In this document: positions 46,201-59,500 of the stretch, piece by piece
Layout of the letters: the number at the start of each line of letters is the position of its first letter
Numbering within the stretch: the first letter of the stretch is position 1
Source: Puffinus mauretanicus
Lineage: Eukaryota; Chordata; Aves; Procellariiformes; Procellariidae
Assembly (NCBI GenBank): GCA_023333565.1
Contig: JAJKFH010003173.1
Span: 620,001-684,000 of the forward strand
DNA: 64,000 nucleotides
Direction: 5' to 3'
Notes under the pieces: model-generated
Told to the model about the DNA's origin: nothing
The model's database searches: none
The model's input: only the letters and a program-made list of their open reading frames with translations
Program-made: the position numbers and the translations under genes

Positions 46201-49200
46201 AAGTACTTTGCCTCTGCTCATCCCTTCACATGAAGCCAAAATTTCCTTCCAAATTTTGATTCCTGTCTCGATATTCATTCCTTCCCTCCCATTCCCATGA
46301 GTATTTCAGTAGTATTGGCCAACAATACAGATTTTGGAATTTTATTAGAAATAAATGTGAAATTTAAATTAAGGTCAAAATGGAAAATATGTCTATAAAT
46401 ATTTGAAGAGATCTGAGCTGAGGCAGGTTTCTTCCCCTTTGGGTCAAAGGCAGTGTTGATGTACAAAGGTATTTTGGCACTTTTGAGCAGACAGTTTTAA
46501 ACAGCCTTTAAAATATATATTCAAATCAATTCAAAATGGGCTAAAGCCCACAGAAGGGTTAGACTATCTTTTTTTTAGTTGTTTCCCGAATTTTAGTTTC
46601 CTTATCTTAATGCATTGTATAGCTTTCTGCCCATTTAGTCCATTTCTATTCAACTCATGGAAGTTTCCTCATAATTACTTAGCCCCATCTAATTCCCTGA
46701 GGTTCCAAAATGCAAAACAATTCTTCACAAGACAGAGATTACTTTTTACAAGCTTTAACAGAAGGAAAAAAAAGGCATTAAAATGATGTGATCTAAGGTA
46801 AAGTTTCACTGCTGAACCATTTTCTACAAGACTTCATTTAGCCGATAACAGATACTACGTGATTGCATGTAAAAGAGCGTTTGAGTCTGTCCTTGCTCAT
46901 GCCAATACCAAATTACCTTTGACATCAACAGGGCAAAGTCAGGGAGGATGCAAACTGACGTTATTACACTGAATTCAACATAACCTATGCAATCTGAGGA
47001 CCTACTATAAAAGCCGTATCCTGATGTAAATGAGAAGAAAATCAAGCCCAACAGGGTTCTGAATCCGTAGGCGTTAGGAAGAGGCATTTGTGTTTTATCT
47101 GTTGAAACACTTGCTCACCTGACATACTTTCCCCATCATATATTTGTAATTGGGGCTAGAAATTGCACCCATTTTAACCAATCAAAAAGCTAGTGTTCAA
47201 TACTGTTGTACTGACCCTCTTCAATTCCCTTAGTTTCTGTTGCGTTATCTACCAAATTGATAAAATGGTTTTCCAAGTGCAAAACTTCTAAAGTTTCAGT
47301 GAAAGGAATTTCTTTTCTGCGAGAAAAGAAAGAGAAAGCTTATGTACCAATCTGTACTGATGGCATGGCACAACTTGTAAAAATCAATGGATTTATTTCA
47401 TACTGTATAGAGCAGCAATATGATTAAAGGTAAAATTACGTTAATGCCAATTTCCGACATAGCACTTCATTCACACGGGTAAGTTGCTGTGCAGACATGA
47501 TGCCAGACTGCAGGCCAATGTATCTGCAGGAACTGGAAGGACTGCAGGGGATTTGCCTGGAGGGTTATTTACATTTTACTTGCGCTGACAAGCTCCGTGC
47601 CAGACCAGGGTTGTGCTGTGGGACACATGCTGAAACAAGACATCACTCGCTACCGTGAGTAGTGTGCAGAGTAAACTGAGATGGACGGCTGGACGACCCC
47701 GCAGACCTCTGCAGACTATGTGGAAGGTAGCTCTGCTTTGCAGAGCAAGCGAGTGGAACAGGCCTGATTTTAGGAGAGCCTAAAGGCAGGTTATGTGGAT
47801 ATTTGAATTAACGTTGTGACCACATTTGTCAGGAGCAAGAGATGAGAAGGGAGAGGACAACCTGGGAAGTTTGAACCCATGCTGCACATTCTCTGAACCT
47901 GTCCTGAGGATCACTGCACCTGAAAGGAGTTTTGGGGCATGATGAGATGGTGCTCTGAAGGCACACCATGTTGTCTTGCTCACATGATATAAAAAAGGGC
48001 TCGTCTCCAGCTCCTTCAGTCCTCCGGGATTGTGGGAACCTTCATTTGTCACTGCAGAAAGGAGTCTCAATATTTTATGACAAAAGCATTTTACCACAGG
48101 ACTTTGGTGAATATCAGCATAATTTAACCGTGATTTAACAGAACCTTTCATTGACTTTTTAAATTATGCCTCTCCATCACCTGCCCTATGGGTTTCCTTG
48201 CTTTTCATCTTGCAAATCCCATTACTTATTAATTTCCCCATAATACATAATAGAGGCAGAAAAGCATATAGCATCCCATTCAGCAATGATTTACAAGTCT
48301 CTTAGTTCTGAAGCAACATAAGAAAGAGCAGACATTTTATGAGTTTCCTCTGTGCATGTTTTCTTTGGAAAAATGTATAGAGCAATGCATACAAACCTAA
48401 GGCTTCTTTGGACATGATCTCATAACTACAGCTACTGCAGCTTTACAGAAGATGCAATCTGGTGAAGATTACAGAAGCACAGTCAGGGCAGAATTAGCAA
48501 GAAGATGGTGAGCAAGATTTACCTCATACTCATTATGATAATGGATGTAATATCCATGGAAATGCTGATGGGCTTTGCTTAGAGAGGAAGAACTGCAGGC
48601 AAAGAACAAATACACAAAACAGCATTATTTACCCACATTCCCAATCAGGCTTTTGCTAGCATGTTAATCTTTCTACAGGGGGCCCATGAGAAACTTTGAT
48701 TCCCTTGGTGTTTGGAGAAAATGACTAGCACATACCATGAATCAGAGGGGCTCATTTAGGAATGAAGAAACTATTACTCATCCTGCTCTGGCATGAATGA
48801 GCATCTGGCAGCATATTCTAAAATTCTATGAAGACAACAGGAGGCAAAAGAAAAAAAATATCTAGCTCCAGTACACCTCTTGTCAGCTCAGCAGGCAGCA
48901 TATGAGAATTGGAAGGAGGTAGCACAAAGACAGATCTGCTGAACTGAGCCTTTATACGCTTGCTTTCTGTTTCCATCCATCTACTCTTTCCAGCTTTTTT
49001 TTTAGTACAAGCTGGGAATCCTAAGAGAATACATGAAGACAAATTCACCCGGTTAACTCTGCACCAGATCGGTCCTGGAAGGTTGTGTTCCAGAAATTCA
49101 GAGACTGCAGCAGTTGATGCTCTGGCCCCATTGAACTGTAGCTGGTGGAGTCCTGAGATTAATCAGATTTGCTTATGTGTGCTTAGACCCCTCATGGTAT

Positions 49201-49797
49201 AGGTAATGTACAGGAGAGTGAACATGCTGTATTCCCAGGAATAGACACGGAACAGTAAGCATCAGAATAATGACGTGCTTATTAACATTTTTTTGAGGTG
49301 CAACCCACATCTAGGTCAGCAGCTGATTAAAAATCGAGCAAAGTTTCTCACAGCAGAGAAGCAGAGGGGGCTGTAGGAGTAGGAAATAAGTAGTAAAGTA
49401 GGAAATAAAGGATCATTTTATCTTTTAGTGATTGCATTCCATGATAGTTTACAACTGTTGCATTGTCTCCTCTGCTTCTTTATCTGTGTGCAGAGTTGAA
49501 ACGTAGACTGAGCAAACCATTGCACATGCACATCGTTCTTTCTCCTACAAATGAATATCTAAAGTCACTGTGACCACTGATGGAAGCTGAGGTTACTCGG
49601 GGGGCCAGGACTGTCCCACCTTGCTGCCCTGAAAGGGCTCTGGCTTGCTCCTCCACAGCTCCTGCCTTTACTGAAAATCAGAAGATGCTGCATTGCTACT
49701 CCAGGATTTCTAAGGAGACCCAGCTAACCATAAAGTGCAGGGTTGGGGCCATGTTAGTAGCATATGTGTATTTTATTTCTTTTTGAAAAGCAGCAGA
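43271..49797. other. Unique non-coding sequence
   Basis: No gene or clear repeat. A moderately GC-rich stretch at 44160-44420 holds a 99-codon frame (44148-44447) and opposite-strand frames, none recognisable. A T11G7 run lies at about 43828-43845. Confidence 0.5.
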
Positions 49798-49920
49798 GCT
49801 GAAAGCGCCGTGCAAAGGGCGGGAGGGCGGGCGGTGGAATGTTCCCGGGGCTGCAGGGACTTGCCTTCGCCGCAGGAATGCTCGCAAGACGCAGCATGCT
49901 GCCCTGGCCGCCGACTGTAT
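49798..49920. promoter_or_regulatory. Small GC/CpG-rich patch, possible promoter or enhancer
   Basis: About a dozen CpG in 120 bases within AT-rich surroundings, with three tandem GC-box-like elements at 49817-49833. It is shorter than a standard CpG island. It could be the core of a small promoter, an enhancer or an eroding island. Direction is unknown. Confidence 0.4.
49817..49831 (+). other. Tight G-quadruplex motif
   Basis: GGGCGGGAGGGCGGG: four G3 runs separated by single-base loops, the arrangement expected to give a very stable parallel quadruplex. It overlaps Sp1-type GC boxes. Confidence 0.8.
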
Positions 49921-49986
49921 TCATTCACCCTCCAGGTGTAGGCAGCTGCTGATGCTGCTCTCAAAGTTTAATGTGACATTTTTCTC

Positions 49987-50002
49987 ATTATTATTATTAT
50001 TT
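49987..50002 (+). repeat. Short (ATT)n microsatellite
   Basis: Five ATT units in a row. Confidence 0.85.
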
Positions 50003-50019
50003 CTCACTGGCCTTTTTTT

Positions 50020-50066
50020 CTCTCTGCTGTATTTTTTTTTTCTTTTTTCCTGCTACTTTCCTACAG
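50020..50066 (+). other. Strong 3' splice-acceptor-like tract
   Basis: A pyrimidine tract of about 45 bases, including a run of 11 T, ends in TTTCCTACAG at 50066. The sequence after it is open for about 54 codons, starting PLAYITTVRLLEMGIPIGKS and ending at a TAG at about 50227-50229. AATAAA follows at 50391-50396. The peptide is not one I recognise. The parts would fit a terminal exon of a transcript coming from the left, possibly from the GC-rich patch at 49798, but no donor pairs clearly with it. Confidence 0.2.
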
Positions 50067-50790
50067 CCACTTGCCTATATCACAACTGTCAGGCTTCTTG
50101 AAATGGGCATTCCTATAGGCAAAAGCATATTGTCAGAACAACCCCATATTTGTATTTTTTCTTGTCTCCTTATCGTGGCAAAACCTTCTTTTACAAAGGA
50201 GGCCTTTTCTCCTGTTCTCTTCCCCTAGGTATTCTGTTGAATTGATTTCTCCTCTCATTTTACAGATGAGATATTCCAGGAACAATCGAACTAACATTAG
50301 TTCTGTCAAACTTAATCTAGGATACATTAGTCTAGGATATAGGGGGAATCAGATCCAGAAAACCTTGACTTCCTTTTTTATTGGAGAGCTAATAAAGTAG
50401 AAGGATGATGACCGGCTACTGAAATTTAAGCAACCAAGAACAGGAAAGATATTCTATTCAATAGTTGGGATAAAACTTGATTTTCCAGAGATTTCAAGGA
50501 GTACAATCAAACAGGGGAGATGAAAGAAGACTAACTGAATTTCTTTTTATTTTTCAGAAGTAAATTAACAGGTTTGGGGTTTTTTTTAGGCTGTCTCTGT
50601 ACTTACCACGGGCACATATATATTCCCTCATCTAAAAACCGACATTAAGTCAAGAAAAGTCTGACCCCTCAAAATGTCTGAAGTTAAAACCTCTCTAAAG
50701 GTCTCTCTAGTGGCCAGGCAGGGCTGGATAGCCCAGGCTGTGCTTACACTCAACTGAGAGAGAGATGCTTCCAAAGGGCCCTTCGTGGGA

Positions 50791-50930
50791 CCAGTTTTAG
50801 ATGTCTACCTTAGGATGAGATGAATCACACCTTGCAAATGCTGATTTCTCTCTCTTATCTCTCAAGGATGACTAAGATGACTGGTTTAGATCCAGACGTT
50901 TAGACGGATGAATCACACCCTCAAGGCCAT
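50791..50930 (+). repeat. Decayed local duplication, about 88-90 base spacing
   Basis: GATGAATCACACC occurs at 50819-50831 and again at 50907-50919. In both copies it is preceded, at similar distance, by related text (CCAGTTTTAGATGTCTACC at 50791; CTGGTTTAGATCCAGACG at 50881). This suggests an old tandem duplication that has drifted. Confidence 0.45.
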
Positions 50931-53430
50931 GGAGAAAATAATGAAAATTTGCAAGCCTAGGCCCAAATCTTTCTAGTCGTCTTGAATAATTTTACTATTT
51001 TACTGAATAGAATGATCAAGTGTCTTTAAATAGCTTCATGCTTTATTGGTAGAAAATGAAGATAAATAAATTCTCTCCCAGGACAAAAATGCCTTACTTT
51101 TTTTTTCCTGAGACAGCATAGGCAACGGTGTTACTTTCAGTATGTACTTTCTTTAGTTGGCCTCTTTCTTTCCTAAACAAACACATAATTTACTTCTGTG
51201 TGCAGCCTCCAGAGCTCCTCATGCCTTCTTCTGAGTAGAAATTTCAAAGAGATTACCAGATCAGACTCACTTTTAAACCATCTGGTTTCTGTACTTCATG
51301 TCAAGGTTTCCAAACTGTGTTGATGTTTCCCAAGCCTTCAGTGGCTTGTTTCAAGTTCTTCCGTCCTTTGAAATGCATGTGTTCAAGTGTGAATTTCTTA
51401 CCCAGAAAACCCTTCTCCCTGTATAAGTAGGTAATATAATGATGGTAGAAAGCTTCATTCTTCCAGGAGACCAGCTTAAGTCTGTTGTCCCATGGGAACT
51501 AAAATCCACAGTGATAGACTGCTTCCTTCCACATCCCTCCTTAAAAGTAATTCGTGGTGGTGACAGGTTATTTAAAAAGAGGGTAAGGAGACTAGAAAAT
51601 GAGCATATGGAAAATGATACTTCGTGAACTGGTCGGGATTGATTCGGCGCTTATCATTTCCTCCTTGTTTATTTCTTTGCTTGATAACTATTACAGAATC
51701 ACCCTGTAAATGCCTTGCGATCTCTCTGAGCAGGGACTATCCATTTTATTTTAGTGGAGTATTTTGCACAGAAAGGTCTAGCCCTCTGATTGAGTGCTGC
51801 AATGGCTGCCATAATAATAAGTTAATATTACTAGAAGCAAGACGTATTTTCTTATGCATCCCCTTTGCAGAAAGGTATAAACCAAATATTGACTTCAAAG
51901 GATAAATCTTGTTCTAAATGTAATTCTCAAAAATGATTTACCGCCAATTATTTGCAATTAGAATTAAAAGAGATACCCCCTTCCCCAAACAACCTATAAT
52001 TACAACTAATCCTTTCATGAAGTATAAATCCAGTAATTAAGTAGTTTCAAAAGTTTTAATTCACTGTGCAATTAAAAAGAAGAATGTTGGGTGTTGAGAC
52101 AGAGAACAATGCCGCTGTGTGTTTGGGGTCTTAAGTTATCAATGGAACTTTTAGCAGAAACATTTTTCTATTGATCCTCATGGTTTTAAGAGGTAATCCT
52201 TCAGTGTGCAATCATTACCAGTTCTTAACAACTTCTCTCATAAGCCACCACTGGAACTGTGATCAATAGAAAAAAAACAACTGTCAGAGTTGTCCTGGCA
52301 CCTAGCTGAGAACCAGTGCCTGTGTCACCAGCATCTGAACTGAATCCTGGTTAATAGTGTATGGAGGAGTGAAACCCTTGTCTTCATCAAAGGATTAAGT
52401 CTAAGGGGAAGTCGTCCCAAAGCTTTCACTGATGGAAAGTTTAACGAACAAGGCCTTCTCTTAACAAATTTTGGTCGTAGTTACTAATGGTGATGTTTCA
52501 GTGCAGCTTATTCAGTAGAGAAGACAGCTTTCTAAAACCATGCCCTCCTTCTCATCTTCATGATATTTAAATAGTGTGTGTTCAAAATACAGATTGGGAT
52601 GGTACTTGTAGTCATGTTGGGCATCTTGGTGTTTCCTTCTTATGTTGATCATAAAACCCCATTTTTGGTTCATTCAGTCTTGTCTTTGCACAAAGGGTAT
52701 GGGCGGAAAGTATTGGTATGAGTTCCAGAAAAGGAAATACTTTCATTTTTTTTTTCAGAGAATTTCCTGTTTCTCAACTGCTTAATGAAATTTGAAAATA
52801 TGGTCAGAAAAATATATATTATTTTATAGACTTTTAAAGAAAATATATATCTATTCCTCAAGATATCTCTTGGCTGTAAAACAATTTAGAATTCCAGTAA
52901 AATTATTAGCTTGCTGTTTAATGCTAAAAAGGCAGAGCTTGTAATAGGATTTATACACACCATGTCTGCTTCTCTTTACATCCCACTGGGAAAACAAAAC
53001 AAGCGGAGATTGTGAAAGTGTCAGGATGAAGTAAGTTTAAATAGTCTGTAGCAACTTTTTGGTTGTGCTGTTACAGTCAGAGAGCAGCAAGGGTGTTTGA
53101 AACATTGGAGGAAGTAACAAAGAAAATGGATTTAAAATCAGTAAAGATAATACCAAATACACAGCCGTAAAATGTCAATAAGATCTTGGACGAGTTTATC
53201 TGGCTGTTGATGGCAATAGATGTCAACATATTTGGCAGTTTAAATACGTAAAACATTAATTACTAATAATAACTTGCTGAGGAAAGAAGCTAAGGCATGG
53301 TGAGAGCGTAGGAATGTCTGTTATGTCTCCGGCTGAGATTGTTTACCTACTGGAAAAGATGGTTGCTATACAGGACTGTTACAAAGTGTAGCATTTATAT
53401 GAAAACAAAAATACAAACAATTATCTTAGA
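50931..53430. other. Unique AT-rich non-coding sequence
   Basis: No gene or clear repeat seen. Chance frames only (up to 93 codons, 51624-51905). Confidence 0.5.
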
Positions 53431-53505
53431 AGTAAATTACTGGATGAATTCTAGGATGAGTAATAAGGAAATGATTTATGGGGATGACCTAATAGGGAAT
53501 TGAGG
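53431..53505 (+). repeat. Doubtful CR1 relic
   Basis: AAATTACTGGATGAATTCTA at 53434-53453, followed by a diverged stretch and GGGGATGACCTAATAGGGAA, recalls the CR1 3' text 'GAATTACTGGGTGAAATTCTATGG..AGATGATC..AATGGTCCC'. A weaker echo lies upstream at about 53186-53220. Divergence is high. Confidence 0.3.
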
Positions 53506-56500
53506 GACATCAGTGGACAGCCACATAAAATAAATATGTTGAAGCACTAAAACATCAGACTAGCATAGAATGTATATTTTCAACAAGAACTGAACGAGAA
53601 TATAACTGAATTAGTGCATGTGCAATAGAATAAGAATTGGAAGTAATTAATTATTATGGAAAAAATAGTGGTTGGGTAATATATTTTCATGTTTTCCAAT
53701 ATGAAATTATTACATAGAAATATAATGGAAATAAAAGCAAAATAGGTAATTTGAGTTTGTAAATGATCTTTCTCTGTTGTTATTTAATCCCACGATTTAC
53801 ATTTTCCCTCCAGGATGATTATGTTTTAGCTAGGGCTACATACTAAGCTGAGTTACTGAAGTAGGACATTCCAAGCATAATATCTGCTGTATTTCCATTA
53901 AACAATTTCAATCCCTCTCCTTGCCCTTTTTCCAGTAAGTGCATAACAAAATCCAAGAGGTACCTGTAATCCAGACTCCCATGAGGTATTATATTCACGT
54001 TTGGACACATCATTAGGATGGAGTCAGAATGGAAACCGTAGGTCTTAATCCTCTCTCCCAGCTTGTGAAGTTAGGAGGAGGAATAGAGTTATTGAAATGT
54101 TCATATTTTGAAATTGGAACTTAAATTTATTGACTTCATTGCGTAAGGGAGGCCTATTTCCTTCTAGATGTTTATTGGTCTTTGGTAATACCTTATGTGT
54201 GAAATCCCTTGGCAGCTGCATTAAGAGAAGGTGTGAGGTGAATCCATAAGGTTCACAGATTTTTCCCATCTATGCTATAGGTGTTTTTTGTTTGGCTTCA
54301 TGGTTTGTAATGCTACATCATGTATTCTTGACAATCTGCTGTGCTGTCTGTGCTATACCCTGCATATGTTCGTCGTGGTGTGGTGAGTGGAAGTGCCACT
54401 CACAAGGAACAAACCAGAGAAGGCTCAGCTGCGTTTCAACATTGTGGATGTAGAAATGTACCCAGAGAAGTGAAGGTAATGCCTACAGAAATTTTGAAAA
54501 TCAAATCCCACTTAACATCCAGTAGTAACCTGCTTCCATTGAGAGACAGGACACTGCACCATTAGAAAAAGGAACCCAGCAGCTTCACAATCCTTTTCAG
54601 GGTCCTTATTCATCCATGCCATTTTCAAAGATGGTGACAGATGCCACGTCTGAAAAAATGCATGAACGAAGAGAGGAAGAACAGAGCTGTGTGGTGTTTA
54701 CATTTTAACCACCTGATGGAAACACTTAACTTTGACTTTTTAATTGGTTCAATCACAGATCAAGTCTGATAAGCCGAATTTAGGGATACTCAAGTGTGTG
54801 GCCATGAAGGAGGAGCTGTAATTTTTCTCCTCTGAGATCATGGTCATGCGCTTTTCTGCAGGCACAACAGTAAAAAAATACTGATTTTTTTCCTTGCAAT
54901 TTCAGTGTCATTCAAGGTATTATTTTTAGATGCCCCTTGAACCCGAAAGAGTCATATGGGGTTACCTCAATGGTAACTACATATTTTTTCCAGAACGTGG
55001 AATATCTGTGTGCCTCCAACACGTACAGTGTGTTATCCTTCTCCGAGTGTAAGGACAGCATTAGAATCACTTGGAATCTTATTTTCAGGGGTACTGAACA
55101 GTCCAAGTATCCAGCAGCTTCAAATGGAGTTGCACATTCTCAGCATATCTGAAAATTAGGACATACTCGCTTTTCTGCCTTGTCTGCACACTACTGTTTC
55201 AAATCAAGATGTCTGGTGCTTCCTGACTCTGTTCTTGCTAAAACTTTTCTTAAGGTGCTTGACTCTGATTTGGAGGAAAGTCTTCGACACCTTGTGGAGC
55301 CCTAGTGAAGCTTTGTGCTAGAAGCGGTTGGAAAGCTAGAGATCTTGTGTAAAATCGTAAAGTCTTTTCACCTTTTCCCTATTTGGTAATGCAGTTTTCT
55401 TATATGCTTTTTGACTTTCCACCCTCCCCCACTGCCTCTCCCCTTCCCTAGTGTAGGTAACCACACATTTTGATGGAGGTTTAATCTCCTTTCTTCCTTC
55501 CTTTGCAAACCCACCTCCTCCCTTGCCTAAGGCAACCTGTCAACTCAAATGCATCACAAATCAACTTGACAGTGGAGATCTCCCCTTGAGCAACAGCACT
55601 GGGAGTTATGCTCCTGCTGATTCTCAGATAGAGAGGGTGGGGTGCATTTTCCACATAAAACCCAGTCGCAGCTAAATGGAAGTAAATTTCCATTCCCCAT
55701 TCCCTTTGTTTCAAACTTCTGCTTTCAACAAAGCGAATCCATAACCTCAGGAGGATGCGCAGGACAGTACATAAACGCAGCCAGCTTAGGAGAACTGCAG
55801 TGGCAGTCCTTGTGCCTGTTGACTACATTTAATATCCGCTCATGTGTTTGTCACTGCCTTCTCTAGTGCCGTTGAGCTGAGGATCTTGGACTACTTGAAA
55901 AGGTTGAACTAACCTGCACAAATCAACCATTACTAGAGCACTCGTTATGCCGATATGGAAGCTGAAGGTGAAAGAAAGTGAAAAAGATGTTCAGGATGAC
56001 AACATAAGGCGTCATGTAATCTTCTTTTTTACTTCTTTCTCAGTGTTAGAAGCACAAAGAAGTCACACACGCTGAGTCCTGTCAGTAACACAAATCAGCC
56101 AAACTCTCTGGTTGCCGGTGGACCTAAATCAGCAACTGTACTGACTTTAGGCAAAGGGCTCATCCTTTGTTCAAGGAAAAAGACCATGTCTTCCTTGTTT
56201 TTACATGTATAATATTATTACTATTGCAAAGGAAAAAAGCTAGAAACTAGCCCTAGCTTGTGTGGCTTTTCCAGGACTTTTTCAGGTTGGTGGGAGAGCC
56301 TGCTCATGCATTCTCATGAGAACAGACTAGATACACCATGAAAATGTAAGCATCAACTTCCTGTCCTTAAAAGCCTTACTTCTATCTGTAAGTTGATGAG
56401 AGTCTTTGCAGACATGTTTGCTAACCTAGATAAAGTCAGAAAAAACCTCTTATTTTGTATATAAGACCACATACATGGTTTGTTTTTCAAAAATGTATCA

Positions 56501-59500
56501 CCATCAATGCTCAGCTTCAGAAAAAGTTACTCCTGTCCGTATCAACAAAATAATGCACTCAGAGCAAGACACGAGAGAGAGAGAGAAAGAAAGGAAAAGA
56601 GGACACTCTTGATCAGCTTCTCGTGATAAACTGTTTTCTGTGAATCTTTGAACGTCAGTCTGACCAGATATTGCAAAATCTACTGCTGATTCAATGAGTT
56701 TTGGAGGCAGAGTTATTTCAAGTGCATAACCTCTCTGCGATTTGGGGAAGTGAAGCTGCACCTATTATCTAGATTTAGGCAGAAGTTGAGCACTTACCAT
56801 GTTTGATTTATTAGTTTTATAAAATGCAAGGTCTTTAATGTTTAGTGCTTGGAGCACATTGTAATTTTAGCTACGTTATTACAGTTGTTGACCAATGTAT
56901 GAATTATCTTCAAAGGCTTTGAGTTCCTCTTAGCAAGTTTTCTCACTCCAACTACCAAGTCAAAGGAAGCCAGGAAGGTCTGTTCTTTCAAGGAAAGCAG
57001 CAAAGTGTCTTAGGTCGAATGTGCATGAATGTTCTGGAAACACAATCAACAGAAGCCTGGAAAGCACAGGGATTATTTGCTAGCTCAGAAACTATGATCA
57101 GTACTACTCACAATACGTAATTTTAATGGCTGTTGAATAGCTTCTTGGAAATAAGTTATTAGTCTCAAAATCCTGGAAAAGAAGTTGCCGTAAAAGTATC
57201 CATTAACTAGCCTTCTTTGCTAAATTCATTGGACTGTGTAGGCTGAACTTGCATCTGAATGCAAGTGTCTCTCCAAGCCATGTCTGAAATGGCAGCACAG
57301 CAGAAGGATGTTTGTGCTACTTGTCCCTGCTTAGCCTCAACTCTAGAGCACTCTTGCCTTCAGGAACTGTCACAATGAAAACTATTCCCACCAGAATTAA
57401 ATGCATTTAAACGCATTTTGGGAAATTGTCTGGGTACAGCCTACTGTAGAAATGAGATGGCACAGAACTGATTAAATAATGTTTATGCAAATACAAATGC
57501 TGTTAGGGCGTTGTTTTCTTATTCTTCAAGATCCAGCTTGTCAAAGACTTTTGGCTGTCAGGTTTATTGAGCTCAATTGAGCTAGTAGGAGCTTGATTTA
57601 GGGTGGGCAATTGCCAGAACCCCGCAGAAACTCTTCTCCAGTGCATCTTCTTCCCATCTCCGACCTCAGCGATCTGTGGGACCTCCAAACTCTACAGTCT
57701 TGATGCTGACTTCTCATTAGTGCTCTGCTGACGTCCTAGACTTTCACCTCCTCTTGTTCCGTAAAAGTCCCATGTTGTTCAGACACGGTGTCTGTTATAC
57801 AGCAACAGCTGCCTTGCTTTGATTTTACAACATTTTGGTCCGTCTAGTGCTCAAGTAGTTAGTTTACTTGTTAGAGGAATATTGGCATTGTTAAAGTCGT
57901 GATATTAGGAAATTACTGACAGGTGGTAGGAAGACAGATGTTTGCAACAGCTTTGGGATATAGAGATTCCTGCAGAGAGGAATTCAGAGGCTTTTAGATA
58001 AATTGGGCCATATGAGGAATAGTTTCCAAAGATACTAAAGTGACTTTCTAATCAGGTGAAAGATGTTGGATTGAATCTTAGTAGAAATACTGATAAATCC
58101 TACAAGAACATCTCTCTCAAACTACAGTGCTTTTTACTGATCTGTGTTATTTTCCACATGGTACATTCTAGACTCCTAGGCAGATGACTTGGGAGTTCAC
58201 AAATAGCATGAAAAGTCATTGGTGTCATTAGTCATCAGAGGAAATATTTGCGTAACTGCTCAGATTTGAGCATGTATTTGCCTGTGTATTTATGACGCTT
58301 TGTCTGAATATTCTTTTAAACAACAGTTCATTTGTGCAAGTACTCCAGAAGAGCGTACAAGAGACGTTATGACTCGTGGGTGCTATTGAAACTAATTCCA
58401 AGCCTTCATTTGAACAAATGTTTGCAAATTCTTTTCTATAGTATTTACACAGTTCTGACCTAAGCTTCATTAGCTCAGCAGATTCATTTCTCTGCTCCAA
58501 TACCTAGCTGGCCAGCTGGAACCACGGAATATTTTCATGTGGCATTTTCAAGGGGAACCTTGGGAAAAGTCAGCTACTCACTGATAAGAAATACAGAGTG
58601 GTAAAGCACATGTCTTGTGGTGGTGTCTCTGCTGATGAGCCACATCTGAAAGGATGACTTCTCATGGTACTTCTGCCAAGAGCAGTTTTGCTCCCTTTTA
58701 AAATGCAGTTTGAAGTTACAAAACCAAGTCAACTTTTGTCGGTATGTGTAGATTTTATTGTGCGTACAGTCTATTACCAGCAGCATAACAGTCTTGGAGT
58801 GACAGCAGTGTGATCAGATAGACATTGAAAACGTCAAAATGACAAATGTGTTTTTCTGTGCATCTTGGAAAGATAGAAAGCAGCTATTGCACGTGAACGG
58901 GTCATTAGTGTGCACCCTCTGTACCCATAAAGTCTAGGTGAATTAAATAGCAATGAGTTCTTCACACCACATTGTATATGTGTCAGATTTAGATATTTCT
59001 GATGCTAGCTGGAAAACACAAATAGGTAATCATCCATGTAGCTGCTTTTTGCCATTTTGAAATGGCTTTAGGTGCTTGCCCAAGATAGCCACTCATAAAG
59101 CAGAATGGCCTAGGGCTTGAAGCTGATCTCACCACAGTTGCACTGGCAAAAGTCCATTGTCTCCTGTAGTGTTAATATTGGTTTTGGTTTTACCGTGCTG
59201 TGAATGAGATCAGAATATATGCCTGATGCTAGACTAGATAATGATATGAAATGGAAACTGAATGTGCTAAGGTTCTGATGGATGGGTTCACCTGCGTAAC
59301 TCCCAGCATGTACTTTGTTAAATTCCAAATTGAGTTTCTGTAAGTCAATCTAGTAATAGAGTAGTGGGGTTGATCTGTTCAATCTTTATATGTTTTTACT
59401 GCTATGAGTAGTGGTGTCAGTAGAATTTTATCATGCAATTATTCTATGGAATGAAAAACTTATATTTCAGGTGAATATTTGAATAGGTCTAGAACTGGCT

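Noticed and set aside
50250..50300. CATTTTACAGATGAGATATT, like a reversed MIR ('CCCATTTTACAGATGAGGAAACTGAGG')
   Set aside because: Plausible, but the match fades within 25 bases, and it doubles as a splice-acceptor-like tract; not decisive.
58020..58055. TTTCCAAAGATACTAAAGTG, like the same MITE arm
   Set aside because: Single short diverged block.
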